Assembly: GCF_900106525.1 (NCBI RefSeq)
Contig: NZ_FNOG01000008.1
Span: forward strand, 62,001-126,000
From: Lysobacter enzymogenes
GTDB lineage: Bacteria > Pseudomonadota > Gammaproteobacteria > Xanthomonadales > Xanthomonadaceae
Reading direction: 5' to 3'
DNA length: 64,000 bases
Shown here piece after piece: positions 33,496 to 40,870 of this stretch; position 1 is the stretch's first letter, and each line of letters starts with the position of its first letter. Both the position numbers and the translations under genes were made by a program. The notes below the pieces were generated by a model that made no database searches, was not told the origin of the DNA, and saw only the letters and a program-made list of their open reading frames with translations.

Positions 33496-34118
33496 CACGC
33501 CGCCTCCAGCAGTTGCGTCTCGTAGGCCTCGGTGGCCTTGATGACGTTGTCGGCCAGGGTTTCGATCTCATAAAGCACGTTCGACAGCGACGACGACGCG
33601 CTGAGCGCGCCGAACATCATGTACACCGCTTCGCCGTCGGCGAGGGTCTCGATGCCGATGGTCGACAGCGGGAACACCTTGTGGGTGCGCAGCACTTCTT
33701 CGTTGAACGCGTTGGCGTCGCGCACGTGCGCGACCGGCCACAGCAGCGCCTCGACCACGATCTGCTCGCCGACCACGGCCACGAACAGCGGCAGGTCGCC
33801 ATAGTCGGCCATGACCAGGTGCAGGCTCGGCTCGGCGCCGTCGATCAGTTCGATCTGCGAGTCGCCGTAGACGAATTCCTCGAGCTGGCACAGCGCGTCG
33901 TACAGCCCCGTCGCGGTCCAGACCTTGCCGTCGTTCATGTCCCTCTCCACCTGTCCGCGCCCGGCCGCCGCACCGCGCGGCTGCCGCATCCGCTTCTCCA
34001 CCGCCAGCAGTTCGTCGGCGAACTCGGGCAGCACCCACAGCTCTTTCTTGACCAGGCCTTTCTCGCGCAGTCGTTCGCGGTGGCGGCGCTGGTAGTAGGC
34101 GGAGGATCGGCGTTCCAT
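33495..34118 (-). CDS. DUF2170 family protein (YjfI-like)
   Basis: The 207-residue product begins with a basic helix (ERRSSAYYQRRHRERLREKG). The DUF2170 body follows (GKVWTATGLYDALCQLEEFV, then SLHLVMADYGDLPLFVAVVG and VEALLWPVAHVRDANAFNEE). It resembles YjfI of E. coli, a protein of unknown function next to the PspA paralogue YjfJ. An ATG at 34118 is chosen; a TTG 9 bp upstream is also possible. It is the first gene of the operon. The inverted repeat at 34137-34169 lies 18 bp before its ATG, so expression is probably controlled there. Confidence 0.8.
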   Translation of the reverse strand: MERRSSAYYQRRHRERLREKGLVKKELWVLPEFADELLAVEKRMRQPRGAAAGRGQVERDMNDGKVWTATGLYDALCQLEEFVYGDSQIELIDGAEPSLHLVMADYGDLPLFVAVVGEQIVVEALLWPVAHVRDANAFNEEVLRTHKVFPLSTIGIETLADGEAVYMMFGALSASSSLSNVLYEIETLADNVIKATEAYETQLLEAA

Positions 34119-34136
34119 GCGGTCCAAGGTAAGTCA

Positions 34137-34169
34137 TTACATGTGACACAGGCAAGATGTCACATGTGA
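34137..34169 (-). promoter_or_regulatory. Operator-like inverted repeat upstream of the PspA/flotillin operon
   Basis: TTACATGTGACA (34137-34148) and TGTCACATGTGA (34158-34169) are inverted repeats matching in 11 of 12 positions, with a 9-bp spacer. The centre-to-centre distance is 21 bp, two helical turns, as expected for a dimeric repressor. No regulator gene is adjacent. The half-sites resemble CRP half-sites but their spacing does not fit CRP. Confidence 0.65.
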
Positions 34170-34269
34170 GAGCCGACGAACGGCGGGGCGAGGCGGTTGA
34201 GTCGCCTTCGGTGCTTTCGGATCAAGGGCTTGGGAGCGGCCAGGAGGGCCGCGTCGGTGCGGGTGGATG

Positions 34270-34297
34270 CGCGGTCGCGGTTTGCGCCGCTCCTATA
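34270..34297. repeat. REP-like family 1, single degenerate unit
   Basis: CGCGGTCGCGGTTTGCGCCG followed by CTCCTATAG: a lone reverse unit with two changes from the usual form. It lies between the operator and the small acidic gene. Confidence 0.7.
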
Positions 34298-34330
34298 GGG
34301 GCTGCGGGCAGGAGCGGCGCGGCCGGGAAG

Positions 34331-34576
34331 TCAGGCGGGGATGCCGTGCTGCTGGCGCGCTTCGGCGATGCGGCGCTGGACTTCGGGATCCAGCGAGCCG
34401 AATTCGGCCTGCTTGAAGATGTTGCCGAGCACGCGCTTCTCGTCCTCGTCGATGGTCTGATCGCGCAGGGCGAGGTCGAGCAGGTTCTGCAGCTCGGCGA
34501 CGTCGAGGGTGCCGTCGTTGGTGAAGACCTGGATCGAGGCGAGCGCGATCACGAGGTGGCTCTTGGGCTGGGCCAT
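34331..34576 (-). CDS. Small acidic protein of unknown function
   Basis: The product has 81 residues: SHLVIALASIQVFTNDGTLD, then DLALRDQTIDEDEKRVLGNI. A CGGAG sequence sits 8-9 nt before the ATG. The acidic helix-loop-helix (TNDGTLDVAEL and RDQTIDEDEKR) is spaced like a degenerate pair of EF-hands or a TerB-like helical protein, but no calcium-binding loop is complete. It has no partner in an operon: the PspA operon lies to the left and oleA to the right, both on the same strand. I do not recognise its function. Coding status is supported by the good ribosome site and the acidic, non-shadow composition. Confidence 0.6.
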   Translation of the reverse strand: MAQPKSHLVIALASIQVFTNDGTLDVAELQNLLDLALRDQTIDEDEKRVLGNIFKQAEFGSLDPEVQRRIAEARQQHGIPA

Positions 34577-34725
34577 GGTTGCAACTCCGTTGCGGATGAT
34601 GAAGTCCCGGTGCGGCGGCCATCGCGGCCGGCGCGTGATGGGATCGACTATAGCAAGGTCGGTGCGGGCGTCGTGGTGCACAGCGGGGCAGCGGCGCGGG
34701 AATGGGTTCGCCGTAATCGTGTTGT

Positions 34726-34808
34726 CGCGGTCGCGGCTTGCGCCGCTCCTACAGGGGCTTCGGTCGGCTTCGTATCCGACTGTAGGAGCGGCGCGAGCCG
34801 CGACCGCG
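34726..34808. repeat. REP-like family 1, inverted pair
   Basis: Reverse unit 34726-34753 and forward unit 34781-34808. The loop between them (GGGGCTTCGG...CGTATCCGAC) is nearly the same as in the pair at 23620-23701, so whole pairs, not just single units, appear to spread. Confidence 0.9.
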
Positions 34809-34856
34809 ACAACGCAACCGCGACGAAACCCAATGCAACGCACGCATCGACCGCGC

Positions 34857-34893
34857 AAAACAAAACGGGCCCGATGCTCGCGCATCGGACCCG
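34857..34893 (-). terminator. Rho-independent terminator of oleA
   Basis: On the minus strand, CGGGTCCGATGC and GCATCGGGCCCG pair over 12 positions with one mismatch (loop GCGA), followed by TTTTGTTTTG. It lies about 45 bp after the oleA stop codon. Confidence 0.8.
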
Positions 34894-34937
34894 CTCGTTT
34901 GCAGCCGGCGCCGCGAGGCGCCCGGCTCAATCGGCGA

Positions 34938-35960
34938 TCACCACACCACTTCGGCCATCGAGCAGTTCAGGCCCGAGCCGATGCCCAGCAGCGCGACCCG
35001 GTTGCCCTTCTTCAGCCGGCCCATCTCGCGCAGCTTGCTCAGCACGATCGGCACCGAGGCCGGGCCGATGTTGCCGTGTTCGCCGAAGATGGTCATGACC
35101 TTGTTCGGGTCGATGCCGAAGGCCTTGAGGAAGGCCTGGGTGTGCGCGCGGCTGACCTGGTGGATGACGAATTCGTCGAGCTCTTCCACCGCCCAGCCCA
35201 GCGCGGCGCGCGCGGCGGTGAAGGTCTTCTGGCCGAGCTTGAGGCCTTCGATCATCAGCATGCGGCCGTCGGCGACCATGCGGTCGTGGTGCAGGTCGCC
35301 CACGCACAGGTGGTTCCACTCGGTGGCCGAACGGGTCACGCCGCCGCGGTAGCGCGGCGCGCCCGGCGCCAGTTCGGCGCGGGCCAGCACCATCGCGGCG
35401 GCGCCCGAACCCAGAGTCAGCGTCGCCATTTCGTCGCGCAGCTGCGATTCGGTGACGTCGGCGCGCGAGAGACGGTCGAGGGTCTTCTCGTAGGCCTTGT
35501 TCGCGGTTTCGCCGTCGACGACCAGGGCGTAGTCGATCTCGCCGCGCTCGATCATGCGGCCGGCGATGTCCATGCCGTTTATGAAGGCCAGACAGGCGTT
35601 GGCGACGTCGAAGTTCTGGCAGTTCTCGCCCAGGCGCAGGTTGCCGGCGACGATCGAAGCGGTCGACGGCTCCAGGTAGTCGCGGCTGACCGAGGTGTTG
35701 ACCAGCAGGCCGATGCGGTCGGCGTCGACGCCGGCATCGGCCAGCGCCTTGACTCCGGCCAGGGTGGCCGCTTCCGAAGGCTTGACCTCGCCGTCCCACA
35801 GACGGCGCTCGCGTACGCCGGCGATGTTCTGCAGCACGTCCACCTTGATGCCGAGGCGATCGAGCGTCGGCTTGAGCCGGGCGTTGATTTCCTCAGTGGT
35901 CAGCTTTCGCGGCGCGTCGACATGGGCGAGGCCGGCGATGGCTACGTGTTGGAACAGCAT
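34938..35960 (-). CDS. oleA: OleA, thiolase-superfamily enzyme for head-to-head acyl condensation
   Basis: The 340-residue protein is a thiolase-fold condensing enzyme. The nucleophile Cys123 lies in FDVANACLAFINGMD, Glu97 in SVSRDYLEPSTAS, and the conserved His and Asn in FVIHQVSRAHT and GEHGNIGPASVP. These sites coincide with those known from Xanthomonas campestris OleA, and the similarity runs the full length. OleA condenses two fatty acyl-CoAs to a 2-alkyl-3-ketoacid, the first step to long-chain olefins. The product would go to OleD, OleC and OleB, whose genes are at 4187-7953. Its sequence excludes FabH. It has its own terminator, so it forms a separate transcription unit. Confidence 0.95.
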   Translation of the reverse strand: MLFQHVAIAGLAHVDAPRKLTTEEINARLKPTLDRLGIKVDVLQNIAGVRERRLWDGEVKPSEAATLAGVKALADAGVDADRIGLLVNTSVSRDYLEPSTASIVAGNLRLGENCQNFDVANACLAFINGMDIAGRMIERGEIDYALVVDGETANKAYEKTLDRLSRADVTESQLRDEMATLTLGSGAAAMVLARAELAPGAPRYRGGVTRSATEWNHLCVGDLHHDRMVADGRMLMIEGLKLGQKTFTAARAALGWAVEELDEFVIHQVSRAHTQAFLKAFGIDPNKVMTIFGEHGNIGPASVPIVLSKLREMGRLKKGNRVALLGIGSGLNCSMAEVVW

Positions 35961-36112
35961 GGGCGCGAACCCTTGGCAGGCGAAAAGTGCGACAGGTTAG
36001 CGCCTTCGTGCCCCCTATGCACCAGCAAAGGTCATGCCTGGGCCTGGACCTGAACCAAGCCGAAAGGGTTATTTCTGTTTTTATTCAGTGACTTACAGCG
36101 GTTTTTGCACCG

Positions 36113-36133
36113 CAAAAAAGCCGTACGCCGGCG
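36113..36133 (-). terminator. Possible terminator after the DUF4156 lipoprotein gene
   Basis: On the minus strand GCCGGCGTACGGC is followed by TTTTTTG. The stem is only 4 bp (GCCG/CGGC), so it is weak. Confidence 0.4.
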
Positions 36134-36146
36134 TTTGGATTTGCGC

Positions 36147-36533
36147 TCAACCGCCGATCGGGAAGGTCTGGGCGCTGCCCGAAGCCGGGTTTTGCGCGGC
36201 CGGGGCGGTCGTGCGCGGGGCATTGGCGCCGCAGCGGAAGGCGGCGAAGCGCTGCGCGCCCTCGGCCGGCGGGGCCAGCGCCTGGATGGTGTCGGCCTGC
36301 AACGCGGGCGCTTCGTTGCGCGCCAGGGTTTCCAGTTCCTCGCGCACGCGCAGCTCGTTGCGCTCGTAGAAGGCGATGTTGTGCTTGACCGCGACCTGCA
36401 CCTCGCCGCGCTTCTCGCAGCCGGGCGCCGCGCCCGGGGACAGCACGCGTACCGCCTGCGCGCCGGGGGCCATGTTGACCCAGGTGCAGGCCGAGACGCT
36501 CAGAGCCAGGAACACGATTGCCGGTGCGCGCAT
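36147..36533 (-). CDS. DUF4156-type outer-membrane lipoprotein
   Basis: This 128-residue protein has a short signal peptide with a good lipobox (VSAC, Cys16), so a lipid-anchored product is expected. The mature part (VRVLSPGAAPGCEKRGEVQV, VKHNIAFYERNELRVREELE) fits DUF4156/RcsF-like lipoproteins. It has a further cysteine at GCEKRG and one at FRCGAN, which could form a disulfide as in RcsF. The final 30 residues are low in complexity. It is a single-gene unit on the minus strand between oleA and the M16 peptidase. The biological role is unknown; RcsF itself is an envelope-stress sensor. Confidence 0.78.
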   Translation of the reverse strand: MRAPAIVFLALSVSACTWVNMAPGAQAVRVLSPGAAPGCEKRGEVQVAVKHNIAFYERNELRVREELETLARNEAPALQADTIQALAPPAEGAQRFAAFRCGANAPRTTAPAAQNPASGSAQTFPIGG

Positions 36534-36615
36534 GCGGAACCTCGATGAGTGCGGTTGGAACCGGGCGGCATTGTCGCCGGAAACGGCTGAGCGCGATAGG
36601 AACGCGACGGCCGCG

Positions 36616-36649
36616 AAAACAAAACGGGCCGCCCCTGCGGGCGGCCCGT
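36616..36649 (-). terminator. Rho-independent terminator of the M16 peptidase gene
   Basis: ACGGGCCGCCC and GGGCGGCCCGT pair perfectly over 11 bp with loop CTGC. On the minus strand TTTTGTTTTC follows. Confidence 0.85.
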
Positions 36650-36704
36650 CGATGTCACGCTCTCATTGCAAGGCGCCGCCGCGACGCCGGCGCCGCGGCC
36701 GGGC

Positions 36705-39578
36705 TCAGCGCACCGGCTTGCCGTCGCTGTCGATGACCTTGACCTCGCCCAGGCCGAGCGCGCGCACCGGCTGCTCGATCTTGGACAGGTCGCCGACCAC
36801 CACCCAGGTCAACGCGGCCGGATCGAGCGTCTTGGCCGCGGCCTGCGCCAGCGCCGGCGTCATCGCCTCGTTGCGCGCCTTGTATTGCAGGATGTAATCG
36901 GCCGGGCGCCCGTAGCGCAGGTCGGCGCCGACCTGGCCGAGCAACGCGTCGCCGGTTTCGTAAGCGCCCGGCAGGCTCAGCGTGTTGGCGGCGCGGACCT
37001 TGGCCACTTCGGCCTCGCTGATCGGCTTGCTGCCGCTGCTGAAGGCTTCGATTTCGCGCTTGAGCTCGGCCAGCGATTCGACCGTCTTGTCCGACTGCAC
37101 CGCCGCCTGGGCGATCCACGGGCGCTGGCCGAGCGCGTTGCCCGAGCCGCTGTAGGAACCGTAGGCCCAGTGCTTGTCCTCGCGCAGGTTCATGTTGAGG
37201 CGCGAGCTGAACTCGCCGCCGAGCACGCCGTTGGCGAAGTCGAAATCCACCGTGCTCTTGTCGCCGGTCGGCGCGATCAGCTCGCCGACGTAGAGGTTGG
37301 ACTGGATCGCGCCGGGCTGGTCGACCAGGAACACCCGCGGCGCCTTCGGCCGCGCCACCGCGGCCAACGCCGGCAGCGCCGGCGCGTCGGCCGCTCCCTT
37401 CCAGTCGCCGAAGCGCTTTTCCAGCAGCGGCACGATCTGCGCCAGGGTGGTGTCGCCGACCACGATCGCGCGGGCGCGCTGCGGCTGCAGCCAGTCGCGG
37501 TGGAAGGCGACCAGGTCGTCGCGCTGGATCGAGCCGATCGAGGCCTCGGTGCCGGTGCCGGTGAACGGAATCGCATACGCGTGGCCGCCGCCGTACAGCA
37601 GCGGCGGCAGCACCCGCAGCGCCGCGGTCTGCGGGCGCGCCTTCTCCTGCTTGATCCCGGCCAGCCACTGCGCGCGCACGCGGGCGATTTCGCCCTCTTC
37701 GAAGCGCGGGCGGCGCACGGTGTCGGCGAACAGGTCCAGCGAGGGTTCGAGCTTGTCGCTCAGCGCCGACAGGGCGACGCTGGCGCCGTCGAGGCTGGCG
37801 CCGCTGCTGAGTTCGGCGCCCAGCGATTCCTTGCGCGCCGACAGCTGCAGCGCGCCGTAGTCGCCGGCGCCCTCGTCGAGCATGGCCATGGCGAAGCTGG
37901 CGGTGCCGATCTTGCGGCCCAGGTCGGCGCTGAAGCCGCCGGGGAATTCCATCTGCAACTGCACCACCGGGGTTTCGTGGCGCTCGATCAGCACCACCTG
38001 CATGCCGTTGCTGAGCGTCGCGGTCTGCCGCTGCGGGAACTTCAGCGCCGGGAAGCTCGCGGTTTTCGGCACGCCGAGGCTGCGGTCGACCTCGGACTTG
38101 ACCGTCTTGAAGCGCGGATCCGGCGCCGGCAGCGCCGCGGGCGCGGCGGCCGGCGCGGCGCGCGCGGTTTCCGGCAGCGCCGAGGCCGGCTTGTCGCCAG
38201 GCACCACCACGATGGTGTGCGAGCCCTTGCCCAGCCACTTGCGCCCGGCCGCCTGCACGCTGGCGATGCTGGCCTTGTCGAGATCGGCCAGCTCGTTGCG
38301 GTAGCAATCGGGCTTGCCCAGGAACACCGCGCAGCGGGCCAGCACGTCGGACTTGCCGCCGAAGCCGCCGATGCGCTCGATCCCGCGCACGAACTCGGCG
38401 CGGCTGGCGGTCTTGGCCCGGTCCAGTTCTTCCGCGCTCGGGCCCTGCGCGATCAGGCGCGCGATTTCCTCGTCGATGGCCGCGCGCACTTTCGCCGGGT
38501 CCACGCCCTGCTTGACGTTGGCGACCACGACCAGGGTGCCGCTGATTTCGGCGTCGTTGATCGAGACGCTGGCGCTGTCGGCGATGCGGTCGCGGTGGAC
38601 CAGGCGCTCGTCCAGGCGCGAGGCGGCGCTGCCGCCGAGCACCTGCGCGAACAGGCCCAGGTCGGTGCCGTCGGCGGCGCCGAACTGGGCGACCGGCCAG
38701 GCGCGGTACACGCGCGCCTGCGGCACGCGGTCGCCGATGGTTTCCTCGGTGTCGCGCTCGCGCTGGGGGATGCGCGTGGCCATGTCCTTGAGCGTGGCGG
38801 TGGCGGGGATGTCGCCGAAGTAGCGCAGCGCCTTTTGCTTGGCGGTGGCCGCGTCGATGTCGCCGGCCAGCACCAGCACTGCGTTGTTGGGGCCGTACCA
38901 GCTGCGGAACCAGGTCTTCACGTCCTCCAGCGAGGCCGCGTCGAGGTCGGCCATCGAGCCGATGGTCGACCAGCTGTACGGATGGTCGGCCGGGTACAGC
39001 GCTTCGTAGAGCTTGCCGCTGATGCGGCGGCCGTAGGGCTGGTTCTCGCCCTGGCGCTTCTCGTTCTGGACCACGCCGCGCTGTTCGTCCAGGGTCTTTT
39101 GGTCGATCGCGCCGAGCAGGTGGCCCATGCGGTCGGATTCCATCCACAGCGCCATGTCCAGCGCGGTGGTCGGGACGTTCTGGAAGTAGTTGGTGCGGTC
39201 GACGTTGGTGGTGCCGTTCTGGTCGGTGGCGCCGACCAGTTCGAACGGGCCGAAGAATTCGTCGCGATGGTTTTCCGAGCCCTGGAACATCAGGTGCTCG
39301 AACAGATGGGCGAAGCCGGTGCGGCCGGGCTGCTCGTTCTTGCTGCCGACGTGGTACCAGACGTTGACCGCGACGATCGGCGCCTTGCGGTCGGTGTGCA
39401 CGATCACCCGCAGGCCGTTGGGCAGGGTGAACTCCTCGTAGGCGATGCCGACCGCGGCGGCGGGCCGGGCGGCGGCGGCCGGCGCGGCCAGGACCGCGGC
39501 GGGCGCGGCCAGCGCGGCGGCGAGCGCCAGGGCGAGCGCGGCGGCGCGCGGAAGACGGGACGAGGAAAGCTGGGGCAT
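36705..39578 (-). CDS. M16 family zinc metallopeptidase, full length, exported
   Basis: The 957-residue protein has two M16 halves. The N-terminal one carries the inverted zinc motif HLFEH in AHLFEHLMFQGSENH, after PNGLRVIVHTDRKAPIVAVN. The second begins near FPQRQTATLSNGMQVVLIER and lacks HxxEH, as usual. The start at MPQLSSSR is chosen because GGAG lies 7 nt upstream and a long Ala-rich signal peptide follows (ALALALAAALAAPAAVLA). It is thus a periplasmic oligopeptidase of the pitrilysin/PqqL group. The gene fragment at 1-894 is a paralogue. Confidence 0.92.
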   Translation of the reverse strand: MPQLSSSRLPRAAALALALAAALAAPAAVLAAPAAAARPAAAVGIAYEEFTLPNGLRVIVHTDRKAPIVAVNVWYHVGSKNEQPGRTGFAHLFEHLMFQGSENHRDEFFGPFELVGATDQNGTTNVDRTNYFQNVPTTALDMALWMESDRMGHLLGAIDQKTLDEQRGVVQNEKRQGENQPYGRRISGKLYEALYPADHPYSWSTIGSMADLDAASLEDVKTWFRSWYGPNNAVLVLAGDIDAATAKQKALRYFGDIPATATLKDMATRIPQRERDTEETIGDRVPQARVYRAWPVAQFGAADGTDLGLFAQVLGGSAASRLDERLVHRDRIADSASVSINDAEISGTLVVVANVKQGVDPAKVRAAIDEEIARLIAQGPSAEELDRAKTASRAEFVRGIERIGGFGGKSDVLARCAVFLGKPDCYRNELADLDKASIASVQAAGRKWLGKGSHTIVVVPGDKPASALPETARAAPAAAPAALPAPDPRFKTVKSEVDRSLGVPKTASFPALKFPQRQTATLSNGMQVVLIERHETPVVQLQMEFPGGFSADLGRKIGTASFAMAMLDEGAGDYGALQLSARKESLGAELSSGASLDGASVALSALSDKLEPSLDLFADTVRRPRFEEGEIARVRAQWLAGIKQEKARPQTAALRVLPPLLYGGGHAYAIPFTGTGTEASIGSIQRDDLVAFHRDWLQPQRARAIVVGDTTLAQIVPLLEKRFGDWKGAADAPALPALAAVARPKAPRVFLVDQPGAIQSNLYVGELIAPTGDKSTVDFDFANGVLGGEFSSRLNMNLREDKHWAYGSYSGSGNALGQRPWIAQAAVQSDKTVESLAELKREIEAFSSGSKPISEAEVAKVRAANTLSLPGAYETGDALLGQVGADLRYGRPADYILQYKARNEAMTPALAQAAAKTLDPAALTWVVVGDLSKIEQPVRALGLGEVKVIDSDGKPVR

Positions 39579-39700
39579 GACGGCTCCGGTCGAGATGGCG
39601 TCCATGGGCGGACCACCGGCCATCTTAGGCGGCCGCGGCCGCGCCGGGCATGGGCCGGCGGTCACGTGGGGTGGCGGCCCGCTGCGGCGTTGCGCTTCCG

Positions 39701-39742
39701 GGGTGCGGGTGCGGGTGCGGGTGCGGGTGCGGGTCGGGTGCG
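39701..39742. repeat. Hexanucleotide tandem repeat GGGTGC
   Basis: GGGTGC occurs about five times in direct tandem, followed by an imperfect GGGTC-GGGTGC. It lies between the divergent M16 and trmL genes, where copy-number changes would alter promoter spacing. Confidence 0.85.
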
Positions 39743-39791
39743 GACGTGGGCGCCGGTGCGCGACCCGGGCGCGGCCGTCGACGCCGGGCCG

Positions 39792-39797
39792 CATAAT
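39792..39797 (+). promoter_or_regulatory. Putative -10 hexamer of trmL (leaderless type)
   Basis: CATAAT ends 6 nt before the trmL ATG; no ribosome-binding site fits between. Confidence 0.5.
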
Positions 39798-39803
39798 GGC
39801 GCG

Positions 39804-40283
39804 ATGTTCAACGTCATCCTGTTCCAGCCGGAGATTCCGCCCAACACCGGCAACGTCATCCGCCTGTGCGCCAACACCGGCGCGGCCCTGCACCTGATCG
39901 CGCCGCTGGGCTTCACCCTGGAAGACAAACAGCTCAAACGCGCCGGCCTGGACTACCACGAGTACGCCAGCCTCAAAGTGCACGACAGCCTAGACGCCGC
40001 GCTGTCCGCGATCGCCGCGGCGCAGGGCGCGGCCCCGCGCCTGTTCGCGCTGAGCACGCGCGGCCGCGAACGCTTCGACGCCCCGCGCTACGCCGCCGGC
40101 GACGCCTTCCTGTTCGGCCCGGAAACCCGCGGCCTACCGCAAGCGGTGCTGGACGCGCTGCCGCCGGAGCAACGCTTGCGGCTGCCGATGCGGCCGGGCA
40201 ACCGCAGTTTGAATCTGTCGAACACGGTGGCGGTGGTGGTGTTCGAGGCTTGGCGGCAGTTTGGATACGCGGGTGGACAGTGA
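39804..40283 (+). CDS. trmL: tRNA (cytidine/uridine-34 2'-O)-methyltransferase TrmL
   Basis: The 159-residue SPOUT methyltransferase opens FNVILFQPEIPPNTGNVIRL. It contains LFGPETRGLPQAVLD and ends with the knot motif LRLPMRPGNRSLNLSNTVAV, the SAM-binding trefoil of this family. The short length and lack of extra domains are typical of TrmL. The enzyme methylates the ribose of the wobble base of tRNA-Leu isoacceptors. The -10-like CATAAT directly before the ATG and the lack of a Shine-Dalgarno suggest a leaderless message. It is divergent from the M16 gene. Confidence 0.93.
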   Translation: MFNVILFQPEIPPNTGNVIRLCANTGAALHLIAPLGFTLEDKQLKRAGLDYHEYASLKVHDSLDAALSAIAAAQGAAPRLFALSTRGRERFDAPRYAAGDAFLFGPETRGLPQAVLDALPPEQRLRLPMRPGNRSLNLSNTVAVVVFEAWRQFGYAGGQ

Positions 40284-40387
40284 GGTAGTTCTAGGCGACC
40301 GCGTCGATCGAGCGCCGGTTGCAGAGACCTGCCGACTCAACTGCCGAGTGTCGATCTCGGAGCGAATCCAGGCGTTTTTCGACAAAA

Positions 40388-40870
40388 TCACGTACGACCG
40401 GGTTCACGAACGATGACGGTCCCGCCGGTGCACTTCGGCGCACAACCGCTTCCGCCCGGATTGGGCGCGCCGCCGCCACCGGATCCACCACCACCCCCTT
40501 CTCCGCCCGGTCCGCCGGAACCGCCCATGCGGGGCTTGGACTGCGTTCTCGGCTCTTTCGGCTTGAAGGAATAAAACAAGTAATCGCTGGTTACCGTGTA
40601 ATGCGCGCACTCTTTCGTATTGCACACGATAAAAACATCGCCCACGTCCCAGCGCATGAGACCGATCAGGGGAAGGTTGTCGTCGATGGCCTTCTTGGTA
40701 GTCGCATCCGGGACCGGATGATCCAAGCGGCATGAATCGCAAATAATTGGCCCATTGTAGCTGGTGCCCGCGATCAGGATCGACGACACCCCTAATGCCG
40801 CCACCGCGGCAAGCGCAATGACGATACGACGTCTCTTAGTCGCCGCAGCACGCTCTATAGATTTCCTCAC
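40388..40870 (-). CDS. Hypothetical exported Gly-rich protein
   Basis: The 160-residue product starts at a GTG with a strong GGGGGAGG eight bases upstream. A basic segment and one hydrophobic helix (RRRIVIALAAVAALGVSSIL) act as signal or anchor. Four cysteines come as CDSC and CNTKEC in the middle; the C-terminal third is Gly/Pro-rich (GGSGGPGGEGGGGGSGGGG) with CAPKC. The paired cysteines may bind metal or form disulfides. It overlaps the end of the Sel1-like gene by 35 bp, so the two are translated in series. Base composition is lower in GC than its neighbours. No family is recognised. Confidence 0.6.
   Translation of the reverse strand: MRKSIERAAATKRRRIVIALAAVAALGVSSILIAGTSYNGPIICDSCRLDHPVPDATTKKAIDDNLPLIGLMRWDVGDVFIVCNTKECAHYTVTSDYLFYSFKPKEPRTQSKPRMGGSGGPGGEGGGGGSGGGGAPNPGGSGCAPKCTGGTVIVREPGRT

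Larger units (their letters stand above)
34577..34937. other. Non-coding stretch with REP-like pair and oleA terminator
   Basis: Nothing coding is recognised. It holds an inverted REP pair (34726-34808) and the terminator of oleA (34857-34893). Confidence 0.7.

Noticed and set aside
34137-34169. CRP binding site
   Set aside because: The TGTGA and TCACA halves are present but lie 13 bp apart instead of 6.
34119-34200. Sigma-54 promoter as in classical psp operons
   Set aside because: No GG-N10-GC match of acceptable quality (TGGCAC-N5-TTGC) was seen before the DUF2170 gene, and no pspF-like gene is present.
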